A stretch of DNA of 64,000 bases, taken from NCBI GenBank assembly GCA_038025085.1, contig CM076147.1, positions 3,267,501-3,331,500 on the forward strand, written 5' to 3'. The stretch is from Tetragonia tetragonoides. Its lineage: Eukaryota > Streptophyta > Magnoliopsida > Caryophyllales > Aizoaceae. The notes under the pieces are model-generated. The model was not told the origin of the DNA. It worked only from the letters and a program-made list of their open reading frames with translations, and ran no database searches. The first letter of the stretch is position 1. Each line of letters opens with the position of its first letter. Below, piece by piece: positions 22,967-34,664 of this stretch. The position numbers and the translations under genes are program-made.

Positions 22967-24273
22967 TCAGCACCAAATTGTATCATACTGCTGGGAATGC
23001 AGTTTCCAAATCCACCTGGCTATCATAGCATGGTTCCAGCTAAGGATTTCTTTGACATCAAACCCTCCCTCTCTCTTAGCCCTGCAGACTTTGTCCCAAC
23101 TGAAGAAGATCATCCTTCTCTTGCTATCAGTACAGCCCCAAAGAAAATCCCTGCAAAATTTCTGAATTTTCTTGATAATGCCTTTAGGCAAGAGGAATGC
23201 AGCACACCAGAAATTATTCAAGCCAAAAATAACAGAATTGAGAAGCTCAATCTTCCCAGCATAAAGAAATTGAGTGGTCCAATGTTGAATCCTAGCTTTG
23301 ATCTTATCAAGGAGGGGTCGGTACATGAAAGTTGTGAGTCTAGCGGAGTTAAGCGGGAGACCCAGGTATCTGAAGGGCATATCCCCCTCAGTGAAGTTAG
23401 TGATTTGAAGGATTTGCTGCTTAACATGATCCCTAACACCACCAAAGTAAATGTCAGTCTTGGAGGGGTTGGCAGCTAGCCCAGAAAGTTTCTCAAAGCT
23501 GTGGAGGCTCTGAAGAACAGTACTAACTGAGGGACAGTCTCCTCTTACAAAGATGAGAAGATCATCTGCAAAAACAAGATGATTTAAGCCAACCCTGTGG
23601 CATTTAGGATGATAGGAGGAGTCAGGTTTGCAACGAGCCTGCCTAAGGAGCCTGGAGAGGCCTTCCATGCAGATGACAAAGAGGTAGGGAGAGGGCGGAT
23701 CCCCTTGGCGAAGACCCCTCTTACCTTCAAAGTACCCATGAGGAGAGCCATTCACACAACTGGAGAATTTAGAAGTACCCACACAGCCCATGATCCAGCT
23801 AATGAAACCCACAGGGAAGCCATAGCAGTGGAGAATGTGCTTAAGGAAGGACCAATCAACAGTATCAAAGGCCTTTCTAATATCAACCTTGATGATGACC
23901 CAAGGGGACACCTGCTTCCTACCATAATTAATGGCTAATTCATGAGCTTCATGGCATTATCAAAAAGGTTCCTCCCTTGGATGAATGCAGCTTGCTCAGG
24001 GCCAATTAGCACAGAAATAACTTGCTGAATTCTGTTAGCAAGTATCTTGGTAATTGTCTTGTAAATAACTGAGCAGCAGGAGATAAGTCTATAGTCAGAA
24101 ACAGTCTGAGGAATGGGAACTTTGGGAACCAAGACCACAAAGGTAGCATTAACTTGCTTAAGAAGTTTGCCAGTCCGAAAGTACTCTTTGATAGCTTCAC
24201 AAAAGTCAAACTTAATAACGTCCCAAGCTTTCTTGAAGAACCCTGAGGTGAACCCATCGGGGCTAGGGCTTTT
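22967..24273 (-). pseudogene. LINE reverse transcriptase
   Basis: From 24273 downward the frames read the RT fingers and palm: VPKVPIPQTVSDYRLIS, GPEQAAFIQGR, then after a one-base frameshift near 23935, VDIRKAFDTVDWSFL, GLRQGDPPSPYLFVICMEGL and the catalytic FADDLLIF. The thumb-like segment PFRYLGLPL and a helical tail follow to a stop at 22967. The domain primes reverse transcription of LINE RNA at nicked DNA. The frameshift and the missing endonuclease make the copy inactive. Confidence 0.88.
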
Positions 24274-24480
24274 AGCTCAACTTTGTTTAACTTTGTTGAA
24301 CTTTGTTTAACTTTATTTAACTTTGTTGAACTTTGTAAAAGTTTGCTAAAGTTTGCTGAAGTTTGTTGAAGTTTGCTGAAATAAACAGAAATAAGTTGGG
24401 GAAAACAGACCCCTCTCTGTTTGATTCAACTAAATTTTACTTAAATTCAGTTCAGTTCAACCCAGTTTAGTTCATGTGTA

Positions 24481-24867
24481 ACTTTGTCACTCATATAAAT
24501 TTTTTTCCCGGAATAAATTATGATGATGACTATGTCATCGGAAAGATTTCAAAACATGCTTTCAAATGTGTCTAATATTGTATATGTTTGGACAAATTTT
24601 AAATGGTTTACGGTCAATTTTAAAATAATATTTATTCAGTTCAGGTCATATGAGTTCACTTTCGTTACCCTAAAAAAAAAAAGTTCAATTTAGTCCACTT
24701 CAAATTTTTTTCTAGGTGAATCAAACGTAGTCTTAGATTTTATTTCGTAAGTTAATTCAAGAATCGGTGGCAGAGGCAATAAATCCCTAAATTACCAAAT
24801 TGGTCCTTTAAATGAACATCATTGGACAATTTGGTCCTATTAAAATCGCATGGGACAATGTGGTCCT
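24481..24867. other. Non-coding stretch
   Basis: Contains further TTCAGTTCA-like words near 24640-24720 and repeated TTTGGTCCT words at 24800-24870 leading into the next element. No gene. Confidence 0.35.
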
Positions 24868-26285
24868 AAAAATATTAAGTTTGTGCAGATTCACCCCCAA
24901 AACCGGGTTCAGGAGGAATCTTGACTTAAAATATAATTTTTGGATTATTTCCTATTTTTTTTATTGTTTTGCTAATTTCTTGCTATTTTCTTTTTTACCC
25001 TTCATTTATTCTTTTTGCTTTTCCATTTTCTTTATTCCTTTTTTTCTTTTCACTCTCCTCACCCGTGTCTCTGACTCTCTCTCTCCCCTGTTTTCTCATC
25101 TTCTCCAACAACCCATTCCTCATTATTTTCTCTCTCCCTCTGATCTATTTCTTCATAGTGATCTTGAATTTCAATCATCTTTACCTAGAAAAATACCAGT
25201 CGGGCTGTAGATATTTTCCCATTCTCATGGATGCAACATTAGCCAACTCCATAAATTCCTTAATCCATACAAATGCACCCAACACCGATCTCCTTCTTCA
25301 CTAGAATAAAACTCAAACAGGTGAATAATGAAACGTCAATTCATTAGACACGCCGATGTAAAGCTTGGTCCCAATCTCAATCGAACACGCTCCACCGCCA
25401 CCACCTCCACCAACACCTAATACTCCAGTCCTTGATTCGCATACCCGTCACGCTGCCAAAACGTTTCTTAATCAATATTTGGAGCAATTTTTGTGAAACA
25501 AGCTGATTGAATTTCAGTAGAAACTTAGCTTGATAGGATATGACTAAAAGAGAGTCGATTCTGACTAAGTAGAAAGAAAGGATCACAACAATTCAACAAT
25601 CATCTTTATTCACAACGATTGCAAACCCAAGCAGAAAAACGAAGCAATTTTTTTTTTTGGGTTAACAACAAAACGATTTTCTTTCTGTTGAGAAATGACC
25701 TGGATCTGCCACTGAATTGAGAAACAAAAAAATATAAAGGGTTGAAATTGGAGGGAATTCTTCAATCTTCGACCATAGTTGGTAGCTTTTGAGAGAAGAG
25801 ATCTCATGAGGGGAGAGAGAAAATGAATTGAGTGTGTTGGGGGTTATTGAAAGGTGCCAAATGGAGGGATATACATGTAGCATGATGAAAGAGAAGACTG
25901 TGTTTTTGCCCTTTTTTGGGAAGGTTGTTTACTAGATGAGGTTTACTAATGGATCGTGTTGTGAGTCTTTTGGGAAGATCAAGATCCTGGTGAAGAAACA
26001 CAAGAGTGAGAATAAAAATGATGAAGAATGGGTTTCTGAAGAAGATGAAAAACAGGGGAAGAGAGAGACAGTGATGACTGATGAGCAGAGACCAGAGAGA
26101 AAGTGAGGGAAAAGAAAAAGAAGAAATAAAATAAAACGGAAAAGGAAAAAGAATAAATAGAAAATAGCAGGAAATTAGCAAAAAAATAAAAAATATATTA
26201 AGAAATTTCCAAAAACTATTTATTTAGACAAGATTCCCCTTGAACCCGATTTTGGGGATGAATCTGCACATACTTAATATTTTGG
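24868..26285. mobile_element. Element with ~280-bp inverted arms (MULE or foldback type)
   Basis: 24868-25150 and the reverse complement of 26005-26285 match over most of their length. The paired words include AATATTAAGTTTGTGCAGAT against AATATTAAGTATGTGCAGAT, and TTTTGCTAATTTCTTGCTAT against its counterpart. The matched arms are too long for a typical MITE and fit a Mutator-like or foldback element. The target duplication was not found. The middle (about 25200-25900) has no transposase and no recognised gene. Confidence 0.65.
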
Positions 26286-27617
26286 GCAATAACTATTGAA
26301 ATGTGCAAGGACGCGTGTGTCTTTTACGCCATTAACAAAAGATTTTTAGTATTTTACTCCTTTTATCCCCGCCCCCATTTCTTCTCCTTCTTTGTGTTCT
26401 GGAAACGAATTCTAACTTACAAAATTTGCTGTAATGAACGAATGAAGCATCGATCCTAGCAATTGAGCTATCAAATTACTTTAACTATGTTCCCCTTGAT
26501 CTTAGAATTAACCATGTCCAGAACTTGATCCATTTTTTAATTGGGTTTCCGTTTTGATTTTTTGGCATTTTTGTTCTCCCCCCTCGACTTTATGCTTGAC
26601 AATAGCGGAGGAGTAAAGAGGGTAGTTTGGTGGCTAAGGGGTAGGGGAGATGGCGGTGCCAGCGTTCTATTATGGCGGTTTGGAGCGAGTGGGCTGAGCC
26701 GCGGTGGTAAAGGGGATGAGAGAGAAAATGAGCAATTAGTTTCTTTTGGTTTAATTGTGTGTTTTTTTTTCTGTTTATTTTAGTGTTTACTGATATAATT
26801 CATATCTCAAGCCATTGATATTTGCAATAGATGGTTAAGATGGATTCTGATGGAAAATTTTAATTTTCCAAAAATAAATCAAAAGCGGAAAATATCTCAC
26901 TCCAAAGATATTGAGTACTATAACTTGGGAATAAATCAGTCTAAAGATATACTATCCATAATAAAAAAAAATCTCAAAAGATTTGACATAGATATTAACC
27001 TAAGTTATTTTCTAAATAAATGATATATACATTATTATTCAAAACTTATCACATTAGTATAGCATGTCACAGCTGGTCACACCATTGCACAATTGTACCT
27101 TGGCCAGGGGTTGACACTCCACAATACTACTTTTTAAACTAATTATTAAGCCACTCATTCACAAGCCTTCAGCCTTCCATTCAAGCCTTCAACGGTAAGC
27201 ATGAAGCATTCAACCTTCCATTGAAGCCTTCAAATAATCTTCCATGGCTTCAAAGAATTATAGATAAAAAACAAAATTTGCAGCCTTAAATCTAATAATG
27301 ATGAACATCTGTCAACCCAATAAATATAAAGCTAGTATTTTTTCCCCTAATTTTAATTTTTAAATTAATGGGGGTTTTTTAGTTTTCCGAAATTTTAAAA
27401 ATAAAAATACAAAATTATTTTTCATAATTTACGTAAATGATTTTCATAATTAAGTGGAAAAATAAAACCATTTTCAGAAATGGAAATTAATGATTTAGTA
27501 AACTTTATAAAGTTAATGGCTAAGATTACTACTCCTCTAATCAACGGCTACGATTTGCATGTTATAATGGTGAGCAAAATATACAATGGTTGGCAACCAC
27601 CAAATAGGGTATATATG
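26286..27617. other. Non-coding, unclassified
   Basis: Contains repeated words such as AAGCCTTCA and CCTTCCATT at 27165-27245, which may be part of an LTR-type or other repeat. An open frame at 26541-26783 shows no family. No terminal structure is clear. Confidence 0.3.
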
Positions 27618-27619
27618 TA

Positions 27620-27953
27620 AAATTGAGTTCTCACCAAGCATTGAATAAGTAATAAATAGCCATAAATGCATGGGTGATTAAAAAGAAACTAAAAATAGTT
27701 TTATTTTATTTTAATAAGAAATAAGTAACATAAGTATTGTATTTATTATCTTAAAAAAATTATAAATTCACTAAAAATGTAATTTCTTTTTTAAATATGT
27801 TTTTTTTATATAAAAAGATTATTATTGTTCTTTGTTACTCCTATTATTCAACTTTATATATTGATATGATCAAAAAAAATAATCCTATTTCTTCTAATAA
27901 CAGAGTGTACATGATAAACAAGAACCCATGCATCGCACGGGCATAAAATCTAG
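27620..27953 (+). mobile_element. Helitron-like unit G (first of the array)
   Basis: Complete unit from AATTGAGTTCTCACCAAGC to AAAATCTAG|T. The hairpin arm has one change, CCCATGC. Confidence 0.7.
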
Positions 27954-28255
27954 TATATTTATGTAAAATTGAGTTCTCACCAAGAATTGAATAAATAATA
28001 AATAGTCATAAATGCATGGGGTGATTAAAATGAAACTAAAAAAATTATAAGTATTATATTTATTATCCTAAAAAAAATTATAAATTCACTAAAAATGTAA
28101 TTTCTTTGTTAAAATATGTTTTTTTTTTTAATAATCACCAATTAATATCAATATATATATTATAAGTATTATATTTATTATCCTAAAAAAATTATAAATT
28201 CACTAAAAATGTAATTTCTTTGTTAAAATATATTTTTTTTTTTTAATAATCATCA

Positions 28256-28304
<49 letters not shown>

Positions 28305-28309
<5 letters not shown>

Positions 28310-28632
28310 GAGGTCTCACCAAGGTGGCATTGAATAACTAATTAATAGTTATAAATACATGGGTGATTAAAAATATTATTTTATTATTTTATTTTATTTT
28401 TTAAAAAAAAGTAACATAAGTATTATATTTATTATCCTAAAAAGTTACATTAATTATTTACAAAAAATATAATTTCTTTGTTAAATGTGTGAAAAAGATT
28501 ATTATTGTTCATTGCTACTTCTATTAATCAACTTTACATATTGATGTGATTAATTTTTATTATTATTATATTGATTCCAATAACAGAGGATGATGAATAA
28601 GAACTCGTGCATCGCACGGGCACGAAATCTAG
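28305..28632 (+). mobile_element. Helitron-like unit I
   Basis: Starts ATTGAGGTCTCACCAAGGTG just after an (AT)n run and ends CACGAAATCTAG|T. Two partial units precede it. Confidence 0.7.
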
Positions 28633-28654
28633 TCAATATCAATATATATTTAAA

Positions 28655-28998
28655 ATTGAGTTCTCACCAAGCATTGAATAGGTAATAAATAGCCATAAAT
28701 GCATGGGTGATTAAAAAGAAATTAAAAATAATTTTACTTTTTTTAATAAAAAATAAGTACTATAAGTATTATATTTATTATCCTAAAAAAATATGTTACA
28801 GTACATTCACTAAAAATATAATTTATTTATTAAATGTGTTTTTATTGTTTGTTGATAAAAAGATTATTATTGTTCCTTGCTACACCTATTATTCAACTTT
28901 ATATATTGATATGATTGAAAAGATTTATTATATTTCTTCTAATAACAGAGTATGCATGATAAACAAGAACTCGTGCATCGCACGGGCACGAAGTCTAG
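28655..28998 (+). mobile_element. Helitron-like unit J
   Basis: Complete unit ending CACGAAGTCTAG|T. The open frame across it (28707-29003) is low complexity and not a gene. Confidence 0.7.
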
Positions 28999-29007
28999 TA
29001 TAGATGT

Positions 29008-29350
29008 AAAATTGAGTTCTCACCAAGCATTGAATAGGTAATAAATAGCCATAAATTCATGGGTGATTAAAATAAAATAAAAAATAATTTTATTTTATTT
29101 TAATAAGAAATAAGTAACATAAGTATTATATTTATTATCCAAAAAAAAAAACTTAAATTATACATTCACTAAAAATGTAATTTATTTGTTAAATGTGTTT
29201 TTTTTGTTGATAAAAATATTATTATTGTTCTTTACTACTCCTATTATTTAACTTTACATATTGATATGATTAAAAAAATATACTATATTTTTTATAATAA
29301 CGGAGTATGCATGATAAACAAGAACTCGTGCATCGCACGGGCACAAAATC
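29008..29350 (+). mobile_element. Helitron-like unit K, terminus lost
   Basis: The palindrome is intact but CTAG is replaced after CACAAAATC. Confidence 0.65.
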
Positions 29351-29367
29351 GAAATAGGAGTAGCATG

Positions 29368-29710
29368 GTAATAATTGAGTTCTCACCAAGGTGACATTGA
29401 ATACGTAATAAATAGTCATAAATGCATGGGTGATTAAAAAGAAACTAAAACTATTTTAATTTTATTTTAATAAAAATAAGTAACATAAATATTATATTTA
29501 TTATCCTAAAAAATATTATATATTCACTAAAAATAAAGATTCTTTGTTAAAAGAGATTTTTTCTTGATAAAAAACTTATTATTGTTCCTTGCTAGACTCC
29601 TATTATTCAACTTTATATATTGATGTAATTAAAGTTTTTTTTTATTATATTGATTCTAATAGCGGAGGATGATAAACAAGAACCGTGCATCGCACGGGCA
29701 CGAAATCTAG
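29368..29710 (+). mobile_element. Helitron-like unit L
   Basis: Complete unit with the longer start CACCAAGGTGACATTG, also seen in copies B, C and I, and a CACGAAATCTAG|T end. Confidence 0.7.
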
Positions 29711-29719
29711 TATATATGT

Positions 29720-30046
29720 ATTGAGTTCTCACCAAGCATTGAATAAGTAATAAATAGCCATAAATACATGGGTGATTAAAAAGAAACTAAAAATAGTTTT
29801 ATTTTATTTTAATAAGAAATAAGTAACATAAGTATTATATTTATTATTCTAAATTTTTTTTATAAATTCACTAAAAATGTAATTTCTTTGTTAAATAGGT
29901 TTTTTTTTTTTTTTGATAGAAAGATTATTATTGTTCTTTGGTACTCCTATTATTCAACTTTATATATTGATATGATTAAAATATTTTATAATATTTTTTC
30001 TAATAACAGAGTGTGCATGATAAACAAGAACCCGTTCATCGCACGG
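29720..30046 (+). mobile_element. Helitron-like unit M, 3' truncated
   Basis: Ends at CGCACGG inside the hairpin and is fused directly to the start of the next unit. Confidence 0.65.
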
Positions 30047-30373
30047 ATTGAGTTCTCACCAAGCATTTAATAGGTAATAAATAGCCATAAATGCATGATG
30101 ATTAAAAATATTTTTATTTTATTTTAATAAAAAATAAGTAACATAAGTATGATATTTATTATCTCAAAAAAAAGTTATATTACATATTCACTAAAATTGT
30201 AATTTCTTTGTTAAATGTGTTTTTTGGTTGATAAAAAAATTGTTATTGCTCCTTGCTACTCTTATTATTAAATTTTATATTGTATATTAATTTGATTAAA
30301 AAAATATTATATTTATTCTAATAACTAAGGATGATAAACAAGACCCCGTGCATCGCACGGGCACGAAATCTAC
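30047..30373 (+). mobile_element. Helitron-like unit N (last of the array)
   Basis: Ends CACGAAATCTAC, one base off the CTAG terminus. Confidence 0.65.
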
Positions 30374-30848
30374 TACTCCCATATAATAGTGTCCTTTAAG
30401 TTTTTCTTTAGTTTTATCATTGTTTCAGAGTTCAAACTGGGTGTGAATAATTGAATGGAAGTTATTATTTTTATTTTTGCTGACTCGGTGATTTATTGCT
30501 ATTGTTTAGCATATTCAATTGTTCATATAATTATATAACCGATTGAAAGGTTAAACCTGTTGATGTGTTTTCTTTTCACTTCGACTGGGTATTTGGAATT
30601 AAGGTATTATGTATATGTGGATGTTACTATGTACTAGCCAAGGAATTCAGATAATTAAGTTTTAAGTTTAAATTTAAATTTAAGATTGAGTATTTAAGTA
30701 TTGGTTTGATCACATGTTTTTTTTGTTTTTTTTTTTGTAATATAGTAGTCTTGCATACGTATCTTTGTTAAAAGGTTTAACGTTTGAGGTGGTTTATAGG
30801 TATGGAAAATTATATATCTAAAGTGAAGTATTAAGAAGCGACTTGATT

Positions 30849-30887
30849 ATGAGCACTGGTTCAACAACAAATATGGATGGTGCTCAT
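30849..30887 (+). repeat. Isolated hairpin of the constant-loop family
   Basis: ATGAGCAC (30849-30856) pairs perfectly with GTGCTCAT (30880-30887) around a loop containing TTCAACAACAAATATGGAT. The loop matches the loops of the cluster at 31540-31912 while the stem sequence is entirely different. Confidence 0.6.
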
Positions 30888-31539
30888 GGTCAAATCTAAA
30901 GTAAAAGCTTGTATATTCAGTTGCTTGGTCACCTTTATTGATCTAAAGCCAAACTTGGTTGTTAATATTGTCCACTATATGTTTTAGTATGGGGTAAATA
31001 TACAGTTTTTTTTTTTTTTAATGCACCCACCTACAGAATGGGAAGATGTACCTATATTTGCCCCCTTAACACTATACAGATATAATTCAGTGTGTTTCCT
31101 TTGTGCTCATTAGCACTAAGAAAGTTTGATATGTGATTTAATATGGGCGACCATTTCAGTTCTTGAAATATAATGACTTGGACATTCAGATGAATATATG
31201 TAGATTATGGTTTTGTAGGCATGTCTAGTACAACTTAAACTATGTTAGTTTTGTGCATACACTTTGTGCCTAATTATATAGGATCGAAGTTTGTTGACCC
31301 ATATATCAGTCTTTATTGCATTGTTGACCTCAATACTTTTAGTTAAGTTGTGAATTAGATCTTCCACATATAAGGGTTTCAGAATATGTAAAGAATTCAG
31401 TTCAGTTTTTTTTTTTTTTTTTTAAGTTGAGGTCAAATTAATATGTAGTTAATTTATTTTGGAGATTTTAGCTCAAAAGAATCATATTATTGATTTGATA
31501 ATTTTAGTACAAGTGGAAAGTTTTTGTTTAGTGGATTGG

Positions 31540-31912
31540 TCTTCTAGTGATTCAACAACGAAATTGGATGCTAGAAGATTAACTTGGACTTTTCAGTTTT
31601 TCAGTTGGTTAGCCTTCTAGTGATTCAACAACAAATCTGGATGCTAGAAGATTAATCTATTTTATAAGTTATTCCGTGGATTTATCTCTTGGCAATTTGA
31701 CGATAGCTGGATGCCAAAAGATTAATTTAATTAACTTTCAGTTTTTCAGTTGGTGAGTTATTTAGTGATTCAACAACAAATTTGGATGCTAGATGAGTAT
31801 CTGTTAGTTCAGTCTTTTTCTGGTGATTCCAAAAAATTAATAAGTTACAATACTTCAGTAAGTTAATTTTTGGGTGATTCAACAATAAATTTGGATGTCT
31901 GAAAATTAACTT
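31540..31912 (+). repeat. Tandem hairpin cluster with constant loop and changing stems
   Basis: Copies lie at 31540-31578, 31614-31650, 31684-31722, about 31761-31800, about 31818-31840 (truncated) and 31860-31912. The loop is close to GATTCAACAACAAATTTGGA in four of them. Stems are TCTTCTAG/CTAGAAGA twice, then TTGGCA/TGCCAA, then TTATTTAG/CTAGATGA (paired with two G-U), then AAGTTAATTTT/AAAATTAACTT. Some copies are separated by TTTCAGTTTTTCAGTTGG. No coding frame is shared. Confidence 0.65.
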
Positions 31913-33094
31913 GTTCTTTAGTGTATGTTATTTTCTAAATAACATATCCTTTCATCTTCAGTTGATCTGCAAATTCAGTTGTTTAATTCCAGTACTTAGT
32001 ACTGGCTTTTCAGTAAACCGACCACATTTTCATTTCAGTTACAGATCTTCATTTGATCAGCAAATAGCGCATATTTATATCATGCCTCCGAAATTGGGAC
32101 ACATGCATTGAAGTGTTTTTCCCTTATGGTGTTAACTAAGCTCATACTAATGCAAATTTCTCATCTTAACTGACATTGTACTTATAACCTTTTCTATAAG
32201 TTCTTTCAGTAAAGAATACCGTTTTTATTGAGCTTCTTTTATGCTAGCAATGTGAAATGTCTAGCTGTTATGGGCAACCTATTTTTTAGGTGGCTTTAGT
32301 ATGTTGTTTCAGTTTTTGAGGTGTATGTAAAACAAAAATAATAAAGAGGTTCATCTCATACGATTTCCTCAAGGTTGGTAGTTTCATTGATATCGCATGA
32401 TTCTCTTTTCTATTGCAGTATCCTCCATAAGCTGGTAATGGAGATCATTATTAAGGTTCATGAGCATCAAAATATTTTTGTTTTTTATTATTATCATTTA
32501 TTTTTAGTCTCTTAAGAAATCATTGTCTCACTAAAGTCACTACTAAAGCAAAACTACATCATCGGAAGATGTATCATGTAAACCTCAATCTTAGAAAGAG
32601 TACTTCAGAACAACTTAGACATCTTTCTTTCCTAATTACCACAAACGGGGCTGACCTGCTTAAGTTTTTATATTGGGAATATAAAGGATTTATTAAATGA
32701 TCTTTAGAGAGACATAACAAAAGTAAAGTTCAGTGTTTTTTATCTGTACATTTGGATAAAGCTTTTGTACATTATGTTATGAGACTTTTGTTTCACTATT
32801 ACTAAGGTTAAAGTATGGTATTCTTTTAGTGTTCTTGGTATCTATGTTTCCAGTAATTCGCATCCGCTTCAAAGGGAAACATATGTTAATGTCTTAAATT
32901 TCTTATTAAAAGTATCTATTTAATACTTGACTATTTTTTAATTAAATACTATTTTTGGTCATCAATTTTTTTAAGATTTTTATTTTTAAGTATTAGACTA
33001 CTTAATCTCACCACTTTTATGGAGTTTTATAATTGTGGGCAAAATTAAGTGTTTTGACATGGCAAAATATATATGCTTAATTTTAGGGGATAGG

Positions 33095-33395
33095 CACGTG
33101 AATATGATGAGGGTCACATATAGACGTACTCATCATTTTTACTAAGCTATATTATGGGTATTACGTAGTAAGTGATATTTGACTAATATTTGTGGCGATA
33201 AGCATATGTCATATGACAAAGAATATGTGACTAATATTTGTTGCCTAATTAACGAGCATAATCACATTTAATGTGATAAGGGTCACATAAAAAGTCATCA
33301 TTTTCAATTTATAATATATAGTTGTGGGTATTATATGGTAGATGATATTTGACTAATATTTGTGGGGATAAGCGCAGGTTATGTGATAATCAACA
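33095..33395 (+). repeat. Tandem duplication, ~180-bp unit, two copies
   Basis: Each copy contains GGGTCACATA, TGGGTATTA and GATATTTGACTAATATTTGT followed by GGNGATAAGC. The copies are clearly diverged. Confidence 0.7.
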
Positions 33396-34304
33396 TGTGA
33401 GGTTTGTGGAATAAGTGTAGGTACACAATTTTGGGTAAGATCGTAAATAACATGAGTTCATGACAATTTGATTGGTCATTTATTGTTTTATTTTCTAATT
33501 TTTATTTTAGTGAGTAATGGTCAATATACTATAGTAATTGTTATAGCCTATTCATATTTTTTTTCTTTCTTTAGTTAGAATTACATTGATACAATCTAAA
33601 ATGACATTAATGTCGAGATTTAATATTTTGAACACGATAAAAACTATTATTGGATATAAATCAGATGATGAATATTTGGGGGAATAGGTGCACTTAATAT
33701 AATAAGTTTATATAATTGTGAGTATAAGCGCAGTCAATAACGTACAAGTGTCATATTTTAATAAATTACATATCATTTTCCCTTTTCCTAGATGGTGAAT
33801 TCTCGCTAATTTTTTCCAATTAAAAGAAGGTACCCTTTCAACTTTTAGATTCCAATTAGTGAAATACATATTAAAGGACAGTTTGATCAAATCGGCGGTT
33901 TTTTAATAACAAATTATATATTAGTTGGTAAAAGAGTAGGCTACGTGAAAATTGACTACGTAAAAGAGTAGGTGACGTGAAAATTGACTATTATGGGAGT
34001 ATTTGTTAGAATAATTGTTGTTAATATGACATGCTTTAAATATTTAATTACATTTGATATTTGAGGGGATTAAACATAGGTTAAAAACAAAGTTATAAGG
34101 ATAACAAATTACGTTTTATTAAGTCGTACATATAATGTACAATTGCAAGTTAAGTGACAAGTGACTAATATTATTTTATTTTTTAAATAGGAGACTTATG
34201 AGTAGTATGGCATTTGTAAAATTTCGACCAATCACTATTTTTCATTATTCTATACATACCTATATATAATTTTAAAAAATCCAAAATTAATTTGAACATA
34301 AAAA
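33396..34304. other. Non-coding, nothing recognised
   Basis: GAAAATTGACTA words recur near 33945-33990. No gene. This may be the body of the Helitron-like element ending at 34351. Confidence 0.3.
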
Positions 34305-34351
34305 TGTAGTGATAAACTGGTCGTCCGTACGTAGCACGGGTAAAGTCCTAG
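34305..34351 (+). mobile_element. Third Helitron-like 3' end
   Basis: CCGTACGTAGCACGGG is followed by TAAAGTCCTAG|T. The hairpin is weaker than in the other families. The 5' end was not located. Confidence 0.45.
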
Positions 34352-34664
34352 TACTATTCAAAGTTTAGTAATCTATATGTATCTGCATAATTTAATTCGG
34401 TTCAAAATCGGATGTCGGGTCTGATGGGCGGATCTGGGTCAGATTTGCCATGTCTAAATCAAGACACCATCTTCATATCAATCAAAGGAAGATGGGCCCA
34501 ATTATTACGCGAGATGTTGGGCCATTTACATTATATGTACTTGGAGCTCGGTTGGTAGTCAACTCACTGCCCACTTTAAGCATAAGCCCAATGCCGAAGT
34601 CCCTTGATAACTTCTTCTTTTGGAGTGATTCAAAAACTTGTGTAGACTTACTCTATGGTAGATG
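34352..34664. other. Non-coding spacer
   Basis: Short frames only, none convincing. Confidence 0.3.

Larger units (their letters stand above)
22110..24273 (-). mobile_element. LINE (L1-type) fragment, 5' truncated
   Basis: The fragment begins inside the RT domain at 24273 (SPSPDGFTSGFF-like), so ORF1 and the endonuclease are missing, the usual 5' truncation of LINEs. It runs through RT and the C-terminal zinc-binding domain and then a non-coding 3' part toward 22110. A poly-A tail and a target duplication were not identified with certainty. Confidence 0.8.
21927..24411. mobile_element. TIR element with CTTTGTTGAA repeats, carrying a LINE insertion
   Basis: Left terminus GGTCTGTTCTCCCCAACT and right terminus ending AGTTGGGGAAAACAGACC are near-perfect inverted repeats. 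Both inner flanks (about 21960-22090 and 24276-24380) are made of variants of AACTTTGTTGAACTTTGTTT. A LINE fragment occupies the centre. A clear target duplication could not be read, so the superfamily is open. Confidence 0.55.
21825..24480. mobile_element. PIF/Harbinger-like MITE relic split by a nested TIR element
   Basis: The left part (21825-21926) has repeated ACTGAACTGA words; the right part (24412-24480) reads TCTGTTTGATTCAACTAAAT and then TTCAGTTCAGTTCAAC. The two halves resemble the MITE end at 5313-5419 and are separated by the element at 21927-24411. Outer borders are uncertain. Confidence 0.45.
27618..30373 (+). repeat. Head-to-tail array of about nine ~340-bp Helitron-like units
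   Basis: Unit ends (CTAG or its remains) fall at about 27953, 28632, 28998, 29350, 29710, 30046 and 30373, with one partial unit at 27965-28134 and another at 28150-28255 before a short (AT)n run. Every unit is in plus orientation, starts near TTGAGTTCTCACCAAG, shares CATGGGTGATTAAAAAGAAA and ends CCCGTGCATCGCACGGGCAC then GAAATCTAG. Most joints share a TATATATGTAAAA linker between CTAG and the next start. Two units lost CTAG (29350, 30373) and one is fused after CGCACGG (30046). Confidence 0.85.
30374..33094. other. No gene recognised; contains a hairpin cluster
   Basis: This 2.7-kb stretch has no coding frame with family features and no TE termini. It contains the hairpin copies described separately. 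A short palindrome CCAGTACTTAGTACTGG lies near 31990. Confidence 0.4.

Noticed and set aside
27618..30373. CRISPR-like regular spacing of short palindromic repeats
   Set aside because: The repeats are the 3' ends of ~340-bp homologous units in plant DNA; there are no unique spacers and no cas genes.
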